A stretch of 64,000 nucleotides of DNA from [Clostridium] celerecrescens 18A (GTDB lineage Bacteria; Bacillota; Clostridia; Lachnospirales; Lachnospiraceae): NCBI RefSeq assembly GCF_002797975.1, contig NZ_PGET01000001.1, positions 4,390,001-4,454,000 of the forward strand, given 5' to 3'. The notes under the pieces are model-generated. The model was given only the letters and a program-made list of their open reading frames with translations, had not been told where the DNA came from and did not search any database. The translations under genes and the position numbers were made by a program. This document shows, in pieces, positions 16,595 to 25,347 of this stretch (its first letter is position 1; every line of letters begins with the position of its first letter).

Positions 16595-17527
16595 ATGAAA
16601 TGGAAAGATAGCTTTCACCCTTATGCGGCCACAACCATTATTTTCTGGTCACTGGCCTATGTGTTCACAAAGCTGGCGCTTGGGTACTTCTCCCCGTTTT
16701 CCCTTGGATTTCTTCGGTACGCGGTGGCGTCTCTGGCCCTGGCCACAGTAGCTTTCTTTACAAGGATGAAGCTGCCAGGTAAGAGAGATGTTTTATGGTT
16801 CATGGCTTCCGGAGCAGCCGGTTTTTTCCTTTACATGATTGCTTTTAACAAAGGGCAGGGAATGGTAACGGCTTCCACTGGCAGCGTTGTGATTGCCACA
16901 GTTCCGGTCATAACCGCGCTTCTTGCCCGTTTCATTTACGGGGAAAGGCTGCTGGGCTTCCAGTGGGCTGCCATTGGGATCCAGTTCATCGGCGTATTGG
17001 TCCTGACCCTGATGAATGGGATATTTTCTATTAACCCAGGCCTGTTCTGGCTGTTCCTGGCGGCTTTTCTGGTCAGCATTTACAACCTTTTGCAGAGAAA
17101 ACTGACGAAAACTTATCCGGCGCTTCAGTCCAGTGCCTTCAGTATTTTCTTTGGAACCCTGTTTCTTGCCGTATTTCTTCCGACATCTGTCAATGAGGTG
17201 CTATACGCTCCCGGAATTCAGATATTCTATGTTGTGACTCTGGGCATAGGCTCCAGCGCTATCGCCTATGTATCCTGGTCAAAAGCGTTTGCAAAGGCAA
17301 AGCAAATGTCACAGGTCAGCAATTATATGTTTGTGACCCCTTTTTTAACGAGCATCTTTGGTTTTCTTATGGCAAATGAGGTCCCGGACAAGGCGACCCT
17401 GACCGGCGGGACCATCATTTTGTCAGGAATTCTTATTTATAACTTTGGAGGGAAAATTTATGAGTCTTTCTTTGCCCCAAAAAGGGGGGGACATTCCGTC
17501 ATTGATAAAAAGCCTTCATCAGAATAA
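16595..17527 (+). CDS. EamA/DMT-family transporter
   Basis: A 310-residue protein with ten predicted transmembrane helices in two EamA repeats, the usual architecture of drug/metabolite transporters (RhaT/YdcZ relatives). Repeat one ends near PVITALLARFIYGERL, and repeat two carries YVSWSKAFAKAKQMSQVSNY and the closing GGTIILSGILIYNFGGK. It probably exports or imports a small metabolite across the cytoplasmic membrane. The 3' end, 68 bp, overlaps the LUD-domain gene in a different frame, and the ribosome site of that gene lies inside this one. The upstream ribosome site is only moderate. Confidence 0.85.
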   Translation: MKWKDSFHPYAATTIIFWSLAYVFTKLALGYFSPFSLGFLRYAVASLALATVAFFTRMKLPGKRDVLWFMASGAAGFFLYMIAFNKGQGMVTASTGSVVIATVPVITALLARFIYGERLLGFQWAAIGIQFIGVLVLTLMNGIFSINPGLFWLFLAAFLVSIYNLLQRKLTKTYPALQSSAFSIFFGTLFLAVFLPTSVNEVLYAPGIQIFYVVTLGIGSSAIAYVSWSKAFAKAKQMSQVSNYMFVTPFLTSIFGFLMANEVPDKATLTGGTIILSGILIYNFGGKIYESFFAPKRGGHSVIDKKPSSE

Positions 17528-18098
17528 CATGGCAGGTTTCCATGTCAGGGATAAAAAGGAGCTTCTGAGTCTTTTGAGGACGTTTATAGCAGATGGAACC
17601 ACCGTAGGCTGCGGGGATTCGGTTACCCTTGAGCAGACGGGAGTATTTGATGATCTGAGAAAACGTGAGATTAACTTTCTGGATAAATTTGATCCGGCCC
17701 TTACCCGGGAAGAAAAACGTGAGATATACCTAAAAAACTTTTCTGCTGATACGTTTGTTACCGGAGCCAATGCCGTCACCATGGACGGAAAGATTTTTAA
17801 CATTGACGGCAATGGGAGCCGGGTCGCCCCCATGCTGTATGGACCCAAGCAGGTTATTGTTGTTGTGGGGACGAATAAAATAACAGAAAATGCCCAGGCG
17901 GCAGTGAAAAGAGCCAGGCAGATTGCGGCTCCCCTGGATGCAAAGCGGCTTAATAAGGCAACTCCCTGTACGGCTCTTGACCGCTGTATTGACTGCAGAC
18001 ACAAGGAAAGGATCTGCAATGATTTTGTTTTGATTGCAGGACAATTTGTGAAGGAACGGATCAAGGTAATTATCGTAAATGAGGAATTGGGGTATTAA
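17460..18098 (+). CDS. LUD-domain (DUF162) protein, lactate-utilisation-like
   Basis: A 212-residue LUD-domain protein. It starts at the ATG 17460, directly behind TTGGAGGG. That start lies inside the EamA gene, giving a 68-bp out-of-frame overlap. The LUD homology begins within about 15 residues of this Met (LIKSLHQNNMAGFHVRDKKE), which supports it. Conserved blocks are GCGDSVTLEQTG, FVTGANAVTMDGKI, NIDGNGSRVAPMLYGP and VVGTNKI. The cysteine group near the C-terminus (ALDRCIDCRHKERIC) resembles a metal site. LUD proteins such as LutC take part in lactate oxidation, but single-domain versions are mostly uncharacterised. Confidence 0.87.
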   Translation: MSLSLPQKGGDIPSLIKSLHQNNMAGFHVRDKKELLSLLRTFIADGTTVGCGDSVTLEQTGVFDDLRKREINFLDKFDPALTREEKREIYLKNFSADTFVTGANAVTMDGKIFNIDGNGSRVAPMLYGPKQVIVVVGTNKITENAQAAVKRARQIAAPLDAKRLNKATPCTALDRCIDCRHKERICNDFVLIAGQFVKERIKVIIVNEELGY

Positions 18099-18139
18099 AA
18101 GGGAATCCCGGAATAATCATTTCAGTTTTCTGTTTATGA

Positions 18140-18176
18140 GGAGCTGGGTTATTGATAAACCCAGCTCCGTTATTTT
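18140..18176. terminator. Bidirectional terminator between convergent genes
   Basis: GGAGCTGGGTT (18140-18150) pairs perfectly with AACCCAGCTCC (18158-18168) over a 7-nt loop. T-rich sequence follows. It separates the LUD gene from the minus-strand exporter operon. Confidence 0.8.
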
Positions 18177-18181
18177 GCTAT

Positions 18182-18982
18182 TTACGAAGGGCGCAAATCT
18201 TTTTTTGTGTAAAGCTGGCCTGCCATAAAACAGCTGACCAAAATGATCACGAATGAAAGCAGGATATAGAAAGGGTTTAGTCCGTGTTCTGAGACCGACA
18301 CCACATCAAAATAACTCACCGGTGTCAGAGCATTTAAGAAGTCCATGGTACCGGCATAATCCAGCACAAAACTGATTACGTAAAATGTCAGGACCGTAAG
18401 CATTGTAATAAGGCTTGCTGCTTTATAATTTTTCGCAAGGCCCGAAATGAAAAGCCCTATGGAAAAAAGCACAGTTTGCGTGATAAATATTCCTATCGTT
18501 GTGATCAAGTGCGTGCCCACGATGCTCCTGTCACCCAGGGGAAGAATGATACACAAATATGACATGATCCCCACCGTGAGGGAAAATATCCCAAGATTTG
18601 TTACTGCCGCTCCGATTTTCGCCCAAATGATAGCGGAACGCTTATAAGGCTTTGAGAACAGGAACTCGCTTGTGCCAAATTTTTCTTCCCTGGAAACGGC
18701 ATATACCCCAGAAAATCCCGCATAAAAGAAGGCAAGTAAGTCGGTCCAGAATACCATGCACTGATAGGCCCCCAGGGGAGTGTCAATTCTCACTCCATTA
18801 AGCCCGAATAAAATCAATATGATTTTTGGGAAGCCATCTGCCAGCTCTGCGATTTCCCCCATTGCATCCTTTAGCACCACAAATTCTATTGCTGCAAATC
18901 CTGTAAGCATTACAATCAGCACCAGCCATATAATCAACAGTTTTCTCGTCAATTTCAGCTCTTTTAAATAAATCGTCTTCAT
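18182..18982 (-). CDS. ABC-2 type exporter permease, second subunit
   Basis: A 266-residue permease of the ABC-2 superfamily with about six transmembrane helices. The start at 18982 (MKTIYLKELKL) has GGAGG upstream; a longer frame to 19081 would run into the previous permease gene. The EEKFGTSEFLFSKPYKRSAI segment is the cytoplasmic loop seen in this type of exporter. The ATPase at 19793 and the related permease at 18985 complete the transporter. It is the last gene of a five-gene minus-strand operon led by a TetR regulator and an Rph-like enzyme, so a drug-efflux or stress role is plausible. Confidence 0.85.
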   Translation of the reverse strand: MKTIYLKELKLTRKLLIIWLVLIVMLTGFAAIEFVVLKDAMGEIAELADGFPKIILILFGLNGVRIDTPLGAYQCMVFWTDLLAFFYAGFSGVYAVSREEKFGTSEFLFSKPYKRSAIIWAKIGAAVTNLGIFSLTVGIMSYLCIILPLGDRSIVGTHLITTIGIFITQTVLFSIGLFISGLAKNYKAASLITMLTVLTFYVISFVLDYAGTMDFLNALTPVSYFDVVSVSEHGLNPFYILLSFVIILVSCFMAGQLYTKKDLRPS

Positions 18983-18984
18983 GT

Positions 18985-19782
18985 TCAGCCTCCAAACACA
19001 ACGTCTTTTTTTAGAAATATTCTGCAGCTGACAAACAGCAGCCCCCCGCTCAGGATCACATACCACACCACATAATTCCACTGGTAAAATCCGGCTTCAG
19101 CGATTCTGACGGGGTCAAAGAAGCCAAAGGGGGTGAGATAGCCCAGTACCGGTTCCTGGATCTTCTTTGACATGGAGCTTAAGCAAAAGAAGGCAAACAT
19201 GATGCAGGAGGATACGAGAACAGGCGTCCGCACATTGGGGAAAAACGTCCCTGCAGCTGTTCCGAAAGTCACAAACATCAGCTCCAGAAGCACAAGGGAT
19301 CCTCCTATGAGAAAAAAAGCCCTCCAATCAACGGAAATGCCTTTAACGGTCAGAAGAGCGAGTGCTGCTCCTGTGATATAGGCGGCTCCCACAATCAGGC
19401 TGTCTGTCGTACAGGCAAGAAGCTTGCTAAAGAAGACCCTGCGCCTGGAAAGGGGCTTTGTCAGCAGAAATTCTGCTGATTTGTTCAAATATTCCTTTGT
19501 GTGGGAAGAAAAGGCAATGCTCATTCCATGGATTGCCGCCGCTGTCATGGCAAAGCTGTTTAAAAAGCTGAACATGCCAAGGGGAGTCATGACAAAGGCG
19601 GCGCTGAGTCCTAAGGCTTCAAACATCGGATTGTTTTTAATGGCCTCAACCATCATGGCATCTGTCCCTGAGATAAAGCCAAGGTACGTGGGCAGCATGA
19701 GATAGATCAGCACGCCCATAGACAGAGACCAGATGATGATATTTTTCTTTAACTGTTTCAGTTCATACTTAAATACGGTCAT
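18985..19782 (-). CDS. ABC-2 type exporter permease, first subunit
   Basis: A 265-residue ABC-2 permease if the ATG at 19782 is used. ATG 19788 and GTG 19791 are also in frame, and overlapping GAGGTG-like ribosome sites make the exact start uncertain. About six transmembrane segments are present. The loop KEYLNKSAEFLLTKPLSRRRV parallels that of the next permease, indicating a paralogous pair. Its stop precedes the second permease start by 2 bp. By family it moves substrate outward using the ATPase encoded immediately upstream. Confidence 0.83.
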   Translation of the reverse strand: MTVFKYELKQLKKNIIIWSLSMGVLIYLMLPTYLGFISGTDAMMVEAIKNNPMFEALGLSAAFVMTPLGMFSFLNSFAMTAAAIHGMSIAFSSHTKEYLNKSAEFLLTKPLSRRRVFFSKLLACTTDSLIVGAAYITGAALALLTVKGISVDWRAFFLIGGSLVLLELMFVTFGTAAGTFFPNVRTPVLVSSCIMFAFFCLSSMSKKIQEPVLGYLTPFGFFDPVRIAEAGFYQWNYVVWYVILSGGLLFVSCRIFLKKDVVFGG

Positions 19783-19792
19783 CCCCATCACC

Positions 19793-20665
19793 TCACCTGT
19801 AATAGTGCATGAAAATTTCTTCCAGCGCCGGTTCCTCGATAAACAGGTCGTGGACCTTTAAGGCAGACAGCTTTGTCAGAATCTCTCCCATATTCCCCAT
19901 AAACATGAATGAGGCAGTATGGCCTTCCTGATGATAATTGGTAACTCCAGTAAGGTCAAAATAGCCTGACGGTAGTTCCTCTGCCGTAACACTGATTTTT
20001 TTATGGCTGTTGGCCCGAAGTTCGCTGATTTTCTGTACGCCTATCATCTTTCCTTCTTTTAAAATGGCCACCCGGTCGCAGACTTTCTGTACCTCCGACA
20101 GAACGTGGGAAGAAAAGAAGATCGTCGCGCCACGTTCGTTTTCTTCTTTTAAAATTGTAAAAAACTCCTGCTGGATCAGCGGGTCTAAGCCGCTGGTGGG
20201 TTCATCTAATATAATGAGTCTGGGAGAGTGGAGCAGTGCGCACAGGATCCCTGCTTTCTTTTTGTTGCCCAGAGACAAGTCGGAAATTTTACGGGATAAG
20301 TCCAGACCCAGGCGCCTGGAAAGCTCTTTTATTCTTCCATCGTTCTTTATGCCGTACAAATCCGCTGCGTACGTTACCAGCTCCCGGACCGTCATATTGT
20401 CATAATAGGAGGATTCTCCGGGCAGATATCCCACATCCTTTGCGATTTCAGCAGCCTGTTTGATGCAGTCCCTGCCAAAGATCTCCGCGCTTCCGGAGGT
20501 GGGATGGATCAGTGCCAGAAGGGTGCGGATGGTAGTGGATTTACCGGCTCCATTTGGCCCGATAAAGCCGAAGATCTCTCCTTCTTCTACGGAGAAGCTT
20601 ACATCTTCAATGCCTCTGTGATCCCCATAGCTTTTGGTAAGGTTTTTAATATGAATTGCGTTCAC
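19793..20665 (-). CDS. ABC exporter ATPase
   Basis: A 290-residue ATP-binding subunit. The start is taken as the GTG at 20665, because GGAG lies 8 bp upstream. The longer frame to 20698 would have no ribosome site and would overlap the preceding gene. Walker A is GPNGAGKST, the signature region is the slightly atypical LSLGNKKKAG, Walker B is LIILDEPTSGLD, and the switch histidine is in FFSSHVLSE. LSLGNKKK in place of LSGGQ is common in ABC-2 exporters of this subgroup. It powers the two permeases encoded downstream. Confidence 0.9.
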   Translation of the reverse strand: MNAIHIKNLTKSYGDHRGIEDVSFSVEEGEIFGFIGPNGAGKSTTIRTLLALIHPTSGSAEIFGRDCIKQAAEIAKDVGYLPGESSYYDNMTVRELVTYAADLYGIKNDGRIKELSRRLGLDLSRKISDLSLGNKKKAGILCALLHSPRLIILDEPTSGLDPLIQQEFFTILKEENERGATIFFSSHVLSEVQKVCDRVAILKEGKMIGVQKISELRANSHKKISVTAEELPSGYFDLTGVTNYHQEGHTASFMFMGNMGEILTKLSALKVHDLFIEEPALEEIFMHYYR

Positions 20666-20681
20666 TGATGAGTCTCCTTTC

Positions 20682-23165
20682 TCATTCCAAAAACTCAATA
20701 TACCCCATATTGCCGTTTACACGGATCCGGTCCCCATCCTTAATGTGCTTTGTGGCATCGGTCACGCCCACTACTGCAGGCAGGCCGTATTCCCTTGTGA
20801 TGACTGCACCGTGGGTGGCCATTCCGCCAACCTCTGTGACAAGTCCGCTCACAGAGATAAAGGCAGGTGTCCAGCTTGGGTCGGTGAATTTAGTCACCAG
20901 GATGTCACCCTTTTCTATTCTGTCTGCTTCCTTAATGTCCAGGATGACCCTGGCCCGGCCCTCTGCCACGCCGCCTGATACGGCAAGCCCCGGCAGTGCC
21001 CCGCCTGGAACCTTTCGTTTGTATTCCCCTTCCACCACTTCTCCGTCAGAGAAGATGAGGCGGGGCGGTGTTAAAGAGGCGTACTTTTCATAATCCGCCC
21101 GCAGTCTATCAATTTTCCAATAATCAGGTTCCTGTTCTCCGGCAAATAAGGCGGCCAGCTCCGGTAGGCTTAAATAGAACACATCTTCTGCCTTTCTCAG
21201 CCTGCCTTCCCTCACAAGCTTTTCAGATTCCCGGATGATCGCCTGCCTGTATTCCCAGTACCGTTTCATCCAGTAATATTTCGGGGATTCCCGCAGTCCT
21301 AAGAAATTCCGGTAAAAGGAAAGCTGCTTTGCCAGCTTCTTTGCTTTCCCTGCTCCCCATTTCTTTTTGGCAGCCAGAACCATGGTTTTTACTGCTTCAT
21401 CGCTTTCTTTCTTCCCCTGAAGGAGCTTTTGCTCCGCATGGCCTTCCGGGAGCCTTATGTCGGCCAGCACGGTGGGAAGGATCTTTTCCGGTGCCTCTGC
21501 AAACCGGGGCTTTGTGATGTCAATTTCCCCGGGGCAGCGCATTCCGAACCGTGAGAAAAATTCTTCAAAGGCCTTTGCAGCTCCCTCACCACCCTGCAGT
21601 TTCCTCAATTCGTCAACGGAAAAGGAATCCCCTGCTGTTTCAAGGTATTTTACAGCCTCCGGGTAATTTCTTGCAGTGTCTGCAATGCGGCTGACGTAAA
21701 ATCCCATTTCTGAGGTGATATTCCCCTTTATGGATTTTGACACATCAACGCTTATATTGTCCCGTCCAAGGAGGAGCTTTCCTGCTTTATCAATGGACTT
21801 TGTGAGGTAGAAGGCGACCATAAGAGGCCCTAAACCATCCGGGTCAAACAGGCTTTTCATCAGATTATCCGTGTCGCTAACAATATAATCGATCACCGCT
21901 TTGCCGGTCAGACGGTCAAGTCCCTTTTTTGTCTTTTGGACTGCTGCCTCCATGCGGCGGTTGTAACCGTCAATGATGGCAGGATCGTTTTTCCGGTAGA
22001 TTCTGAATCCGGCAGTGATGCATTTGCCCACATCCCTTGGAATGGCAAAGTCGCTTTTCTGGCCTTTTGGAATGGATTTTAAATATTCCTTTCTTCCCAG
22101 GACCTGATTGAATGCGTTGTTCATCAGCTCATCGGAATTGGACAGTTTTTGCCGTACCAGAGCTTTGCCGACGGGGCTGTTTAAGTTATGAGTGATCTCC
22201 ATATAAGGCCGCCCGCCGATTTCCGTGATCTTCACGGTTTTTGACATCAATTTCCAAAGGGACATGCCGAGGGGCAGCATGGTATCGGTCATCATCTGTA
22301 AGTGTCCGACGGAGATATAACAGCGCTTAAAGCCGTCGGATGAGGAGGGGCAGGGGAAAAGGGTGGTGATTGCCCGGGACTGTACAATGTAGAACCTCTT
22401 CCCGTCAAAGCACCATTCTATGTCCTGGGGACTGCCGAATTCCTTTTCGATCTTTTTTCCCATGGCAGAAAGGGCGGTTACCTGGGTTTCGGTCAGACAT
22501 GGCTCTGGGCCGCTTCTTTTCTTTACGATGCCGCTCTTGACAGTCCATGTAACCGGGATCTTGCGTCCGGACACCAGCTCTTCTCCAAGGCCTTCCACCG
22601 CTTCAATGGCAGTTGTAAAACGGTCTGAGGTTATGGGATCGGCGGTAAACATGACCCCTGCCGCCTTTGCATCTACCATTTTTTGAACGACTACGGCCAT
22701 TTGAACTTCGCTTTCATCAAACCCGTTTTTTGCCCGGTAAGAAACTGCCCGCTGGTTATACAGGGATGCAAAGCAGCTGATCACCGCTTTTATTACGGCT
22801 TCAAAACCGGAGACGTTTAAATAAGTGTCCTGCTGGCCGGCAAAGGAAGCATCCGGCAGATCCTCGGCTGTGGCAGAGGAACGGACTGCAACGGAAAGGT
22901 TATCCCCCAGGCCGTCATAGGCGGATCGTATCAGTTCCCTGGCTTCGGAGGGCAGGGTCAGCCCGGAAACTGCGGATTTTGCATCGTCCCGGGCATGGTT
23001 TACAGCAGGAAGGATATATGCTTTAAAAAATTCTGTTGTAATAATAAAGCCTCCCGGCACGCTTTCCGGGAACCGCTGGATCAGCCTTGCAAGACTGGCG
23101 CCTTTTCCTCCTGATACCTTAAGGGAAGCGGCTTCTTTATCAAGGATTTTCAGTATATACATCAC
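20682..23165 (-). CDS. PEP-synthase-like phosphotransferase, rifampin-phosphotransferase (Rph) architecture
   Basis: An 827-residue protein with three parts. First is an N-terminal ATP-grasp domain of the PEP-synthase type (GGKGASLARL near 20, AVRSSATAEDLPDASFAGQQD near 90). Then comes a long helical middle region (about 320-690). Last is a C-terminal swivelling phosphohistidine domain with GGMATHGAVITREYGLP (His785). It lacks the PEP/pyruvate-binding TIM barrel that true PEP synthase carries after the His domain. This order, length and THGA motif match rifampin phosphotransferases, which transfer the beta-phosphate of ATP to the drug. Other Rph-like proteins have unknown substrates. The GTG start gives a 4-bp GTGA overlap with the TetR stop; the ATG at 23162 is equally possible. 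Confidence 0.8.
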   Translation of the reverse strand: MMYILKILDKEAASLKVSGGKGASLARLIQRFPESVPGGFIITTEFFKAYILPAVNHARDDAKSAVSGLTLPSEARELIRSAYDGLGDNLSVAVRSSATAEDLPDASFAGQQDTYLNVSGFEAVIKAVISCFASLYNQRAVSYRAKNGFDESEVQMAVVVQKMVDAKAAGVMFTADPITSDRFTTAIEAVEGLGEELVSGRKIPVTWTVKSGIVKKRSGPEPCLTETQVTALSAMGKKIEKEFGSPQDIEWCFDGKRFYIVQSRAITTLFPCPSSSDGFKRCYISVGHLQMMTDTMLPLGMSLWKLMSKTVKITEIGGRPYMEITHNLNSPVGKALVRQKLSNSDELMNNAFNQVLGRKEYLKSIPKGQKSDFAIPRDVGKCITAGFRIYRKNDPAIIDGYNRRMEAAVQKTKKGLDRLTGKAVIDYIVSDTDNLMKSLFDPDGLGPLMVAFYLTKSIDKAGKLLLGRDNISVDVSKSIKGNITSEMGFYVSRIADTARNYPEAVKYLETAGDSFSVDELRKLQGGEGAAKAFEEFFSRFGMRCPGEIDITKPRFAEAPEKILPTVLADIRLPEGHAEQKLLQGKKESDEAVKTMVLAAKKKWGAGKAKKLAKQLSFYRNFLGLRESPKYYWMKRYWEYRQAIIRESEKLVREGRLRKAEDVFYLSLPELAALFAGEQEPDYWKIDRLRADYEKYASLTPPRLIFSDGEVVEGEYKRKVPGGALPGLAVSGGVAEGRARVILDIKEADRIEKGDILVTKFTDPSWTPAFISVSGLVTEVGGMATHGAVITREYGLPAVVGVTDATKHIKDGDRIRVNGNMGYIEFLE

Positions 23166-23773
23166 AGGTATTCCTCCTTATACAGATTGCTTTTCAGCAT
23201 GTTCATGATTCTTTCCATTTCTTCTGTTATTTCCCCAAGGCTGCACCGCTCATCGGACATTTCGTGGGCATATCCTTCGGCCATTAGAAACATCAGGCGC
23301 ATGACTTCATCAATATTCACGCCTTCCTTGAATTTAACAGCATCATCCTTTTTTAACACCAGGTCATAGGAAAAACGCTGGGATTCGGGCATGATTTTTT
23401 TTGTTATATCCGTAACTGCATCATCGGTTTCATCAAACATGCTGATAATAAATTTCAATATATTAGGGTACCTTTCCAGTATGCCCATTTTCATTCTGGA
23501 AGCCGTAATAATGCGTTCAAACAGATCATCATATGAATTGATTTCACTGCGTTTATAAGCGTCAAGCATAACAGTTCTCACATATTCCGACAGGTACAGG
23601 TACAGATCTCTTTTTGTGCCGAAATAATGGAACAGCATTGGCTTGGACACGCCGCTGTTTTGGGCAATATCACCCATGGAGGCCTTTTTGTATCCATGCT
23701 TTCCAAAACACTTTAATGCCGCCTCAATAATGGGTTGCTGCCTTTCTTCTGAGAGTTCTTTAAATTTTTCCAT
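23162..23773 (-). CDS. TetR/AcrR-family regulator of the Rph-like/ABC exporter operon
   Basis: A 203-residue protein. The ATG at 23773 is preferred, with AAGGTGGG upstream; an in-frame GTG lies 9 bp before it. The N-terminal helix-turn-helix is typical of the family (EAALKCFGKHGYKKASMGDIA, then SGVSKPMLFHYFGTKRDLYLYL). The C-terminal domain has ligand-type helices with no obvious relative. It is the first gene of the minus-strand operon and overlaps the next start. Its own promoter is framed by two ACCGAWTCGGT palindromes, so classical autorepression with induction by a toxic ligand is likely. Confidence 0.92.
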   Translation of the reverse strand: MEKFKELSEERQQPIIEAALKCFGKHGYKKASMGDIAQNSGVSKPMLFHYFGTKRDLYLYLSEYVRTVMLDAYKRSEINSYDDLFERIITASRMKMGILERYPNILKFIISMFDETDDAVTDITKKIMPESQRFSYDLVLKKDDAVKFKEGVNIDEVMRLMFLMAEGYAHEMSDERCSLGEITEEMERIMNMLKSNLYKEEYL

Positions 23774-23796
23774 TGTTCCCACCTTCTGAATTAGTT

Positions 23797-23849
23797 TTGA
23801 CCGAATCGGTTCATGGCTTGATTATAGCACCATAAACCGATTCGGTCAA
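23797..23849 (-). promoter_or_regulatory. Promoter with twin TetR operators
   Basis: On the minus strand TTGACC (23849-23844) and TATAAT (23826-23821) are 17 bp apart. TTGACCGAATCGGTT (23797-23811) and its exact reverse complement (23835-23849) flank the core, each containing the palindrome ACCGA-A/T-TCGGT. Their centres are 36 bp apart. One overlaps the -35, the other the expected transcription start. Confidence 0.85.
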
Positions 23850-23922
23850 TATAAGTAAATTTATCTTTTTTTGAATTTTTTGCAACAGCATCCATATGGT
23901 GGATGTATAAATAACAGTTCTC

Positions 23923-25347
23923 TTACGGATAAGTGGGCTTCCCTTCGCTCAGCATATGGCTCTTTAAATATTCGGAAGGTGAGATTCCCGTACTTTTTAA
24001 GAAAACTTTGGTAAAATACCTGGTGCTGAAATATCCCACTCGTTCAGCCGTATCCCGTACCGTGGCAGTATGTCCCCCTGATATAAGTTCCATTGCCTTT
24101 TTTATTCGGACCCCGGTCAAGTGGTCAACAAACTTTTCACCGGTTTTCATCTTATAGATTTTGCTTAAGTAGTTGGGTGATATATCAATCATATCTGCAA
24201 TGGTATTGATCCCGATCTGGTCCATATAATGCTCCTCAATATAAACGTTGATTCTATCAATTAAGTCAATGCTCTGGTTTTGGGAAGTCATCTGCTTAAA
24301 AAAGTCTACGAGCCGGCTGACGGAGTCAATACCGGCGGCTGTTCCGGATTCCATGGTAAGAATGCGGTTTAAGGAATCATCACAAAGTTCAAAGACCTCT
24401 TTTTCATGAGGAAAAAGGGAAAGTGTGTGGAGTAGATTCTGAAAACCTATCATATCATCAGTCTGGCGGGCGATCAAAAGCTTCTCCATCAAATCTGAAA
24501 AAGGGAGAAGAGGGGAAAACGCCAGACGTTCTTTCTCTGATAAAACCGACCCAAGGCCAACGCAAAAGCGCAGGCTCTCCATCTTTTGAACTGCTTTAAA
24601 CTGTGCAAACAGCTGAGAAAGATCACCGGCTGAAATGTGAAATCCGGTTGCAACACATCCGCTGGTCTGATGAAACCGGATCAGATCTTTCTTAAACTCC
24701 TTAGGGGGAATCGCTGTACTGGTAAGATAACAGATTTCCCCTGTAGGAAGAAATGTCAATGTAAACCTGGCACCGTGGCGGGAGGAGATGGAAGAGAGCA
24801 AGGCATTTAGCTCATCCAAATCGTTTTTAAAGGTTTCCTTATGGTAATGGTCAACATAAAACAGAACAGCCGTGTAAGGGGGGAGAACATAACTTGGAGT
24901 CTGTAAAAACCGGATGGATGTGTAGAGGTCGAGAATTTTTTCAAATTCCAGTTCATAATCCTTTTTCAGTAAAAGCTCCCGCTCTCCAAAAAGAGAAGCT
25001 GCTTTTTCCATGGTAGCCCGGACCTCGTCAAGACTGGCCGGTTTTAAAAGATAGTCAATGGCCCCCAGTCTTAAAGCTTCCTGTGCATAGGAAAACTCGG
25101 CATATCCGGTCAGCATGACCACAGGGATCTGCTGCTCATGAAACCGGGAAAGTGCCTGCAGTCCGGTGAGCATTGGCATATGGATATCCAGGAATATCAG
25201 GTCCGGCGTCTCCTTTTCCAGCTGTTCTAAAAGCTTTTCTCCGTTTTCCACTTCAAAAAACCGGTGTACGTTGGGATAAAGCTCCTCAATCATGCTTTTT
25301 AATCCCAGCCGGATCAGGCGTTCATCATCAGCTAAATAAATTTTCAT
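23923..25347 (-). CDS. YesN-type response regulator (REC plus AraC HTH), alpha-galactoside module
   Basis: A 474-residue protein. The receiver domain (1-120) has the acidic pair D7/D8, phosphoacceptor D54 (LIFLDIHMP), the switch Thr in MLTGY and K in YLLKPA. A middle region of about 240 residues carries no familiar motif. The C-terminal AraC double helix-turn-helix is at about 365-465 (INTIADMIDISPNYLSKIYK, then VRDTAERVGYFSTRYFTKVF). It is translated from an ATGA overlap with its sensor kinase gene and has GGAGGA upstream. When phosphorylated it should activate the divergent importer operon at 27292. The long middle domain contrasts with the short regulator of the next module. Confidence 0.92.
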   Translation of the reverse strand: MKIYLADDERLIRLGLKSMIEELYPNVHRFFEVENGEKLLEQLEKETPDLIFLDIHMPMLTGLQALSRFHEQQIPVVMLTGYAEFSYAQEALRLGAIDYLLKPASLDEVRATMEKAASLFGERELLLKKDYELEFEKILDLYTSIRFLQTPSYVLPPYTAVLFYVDHYHKETFKNDLDELNALLSSISSRHGARFTLTFLPTGEICYLTSTAIPPKEFKKDLIRFHQTSGCVATGFHISAGDLSQLFAQFKAVQKMESLRFCVGLGSVLSEKERLAFSPLLPFSDLMEKLLIARQTDDMIGFQNLLHTLSLFPHEKEVFELCDDSLNRILTMESGTAAGIDSVSRLVDFFKQMTSQNQSIDLIDRINVYIEEHYMDQIGINTIADMIDISPNYLSKIYKMKTGEKFVDHLTGVRIKKAMELISGGHTATVRDTAERVGYFSTRYFTKVFLKSTGISPSEYLKSHMLSEGKPTYP

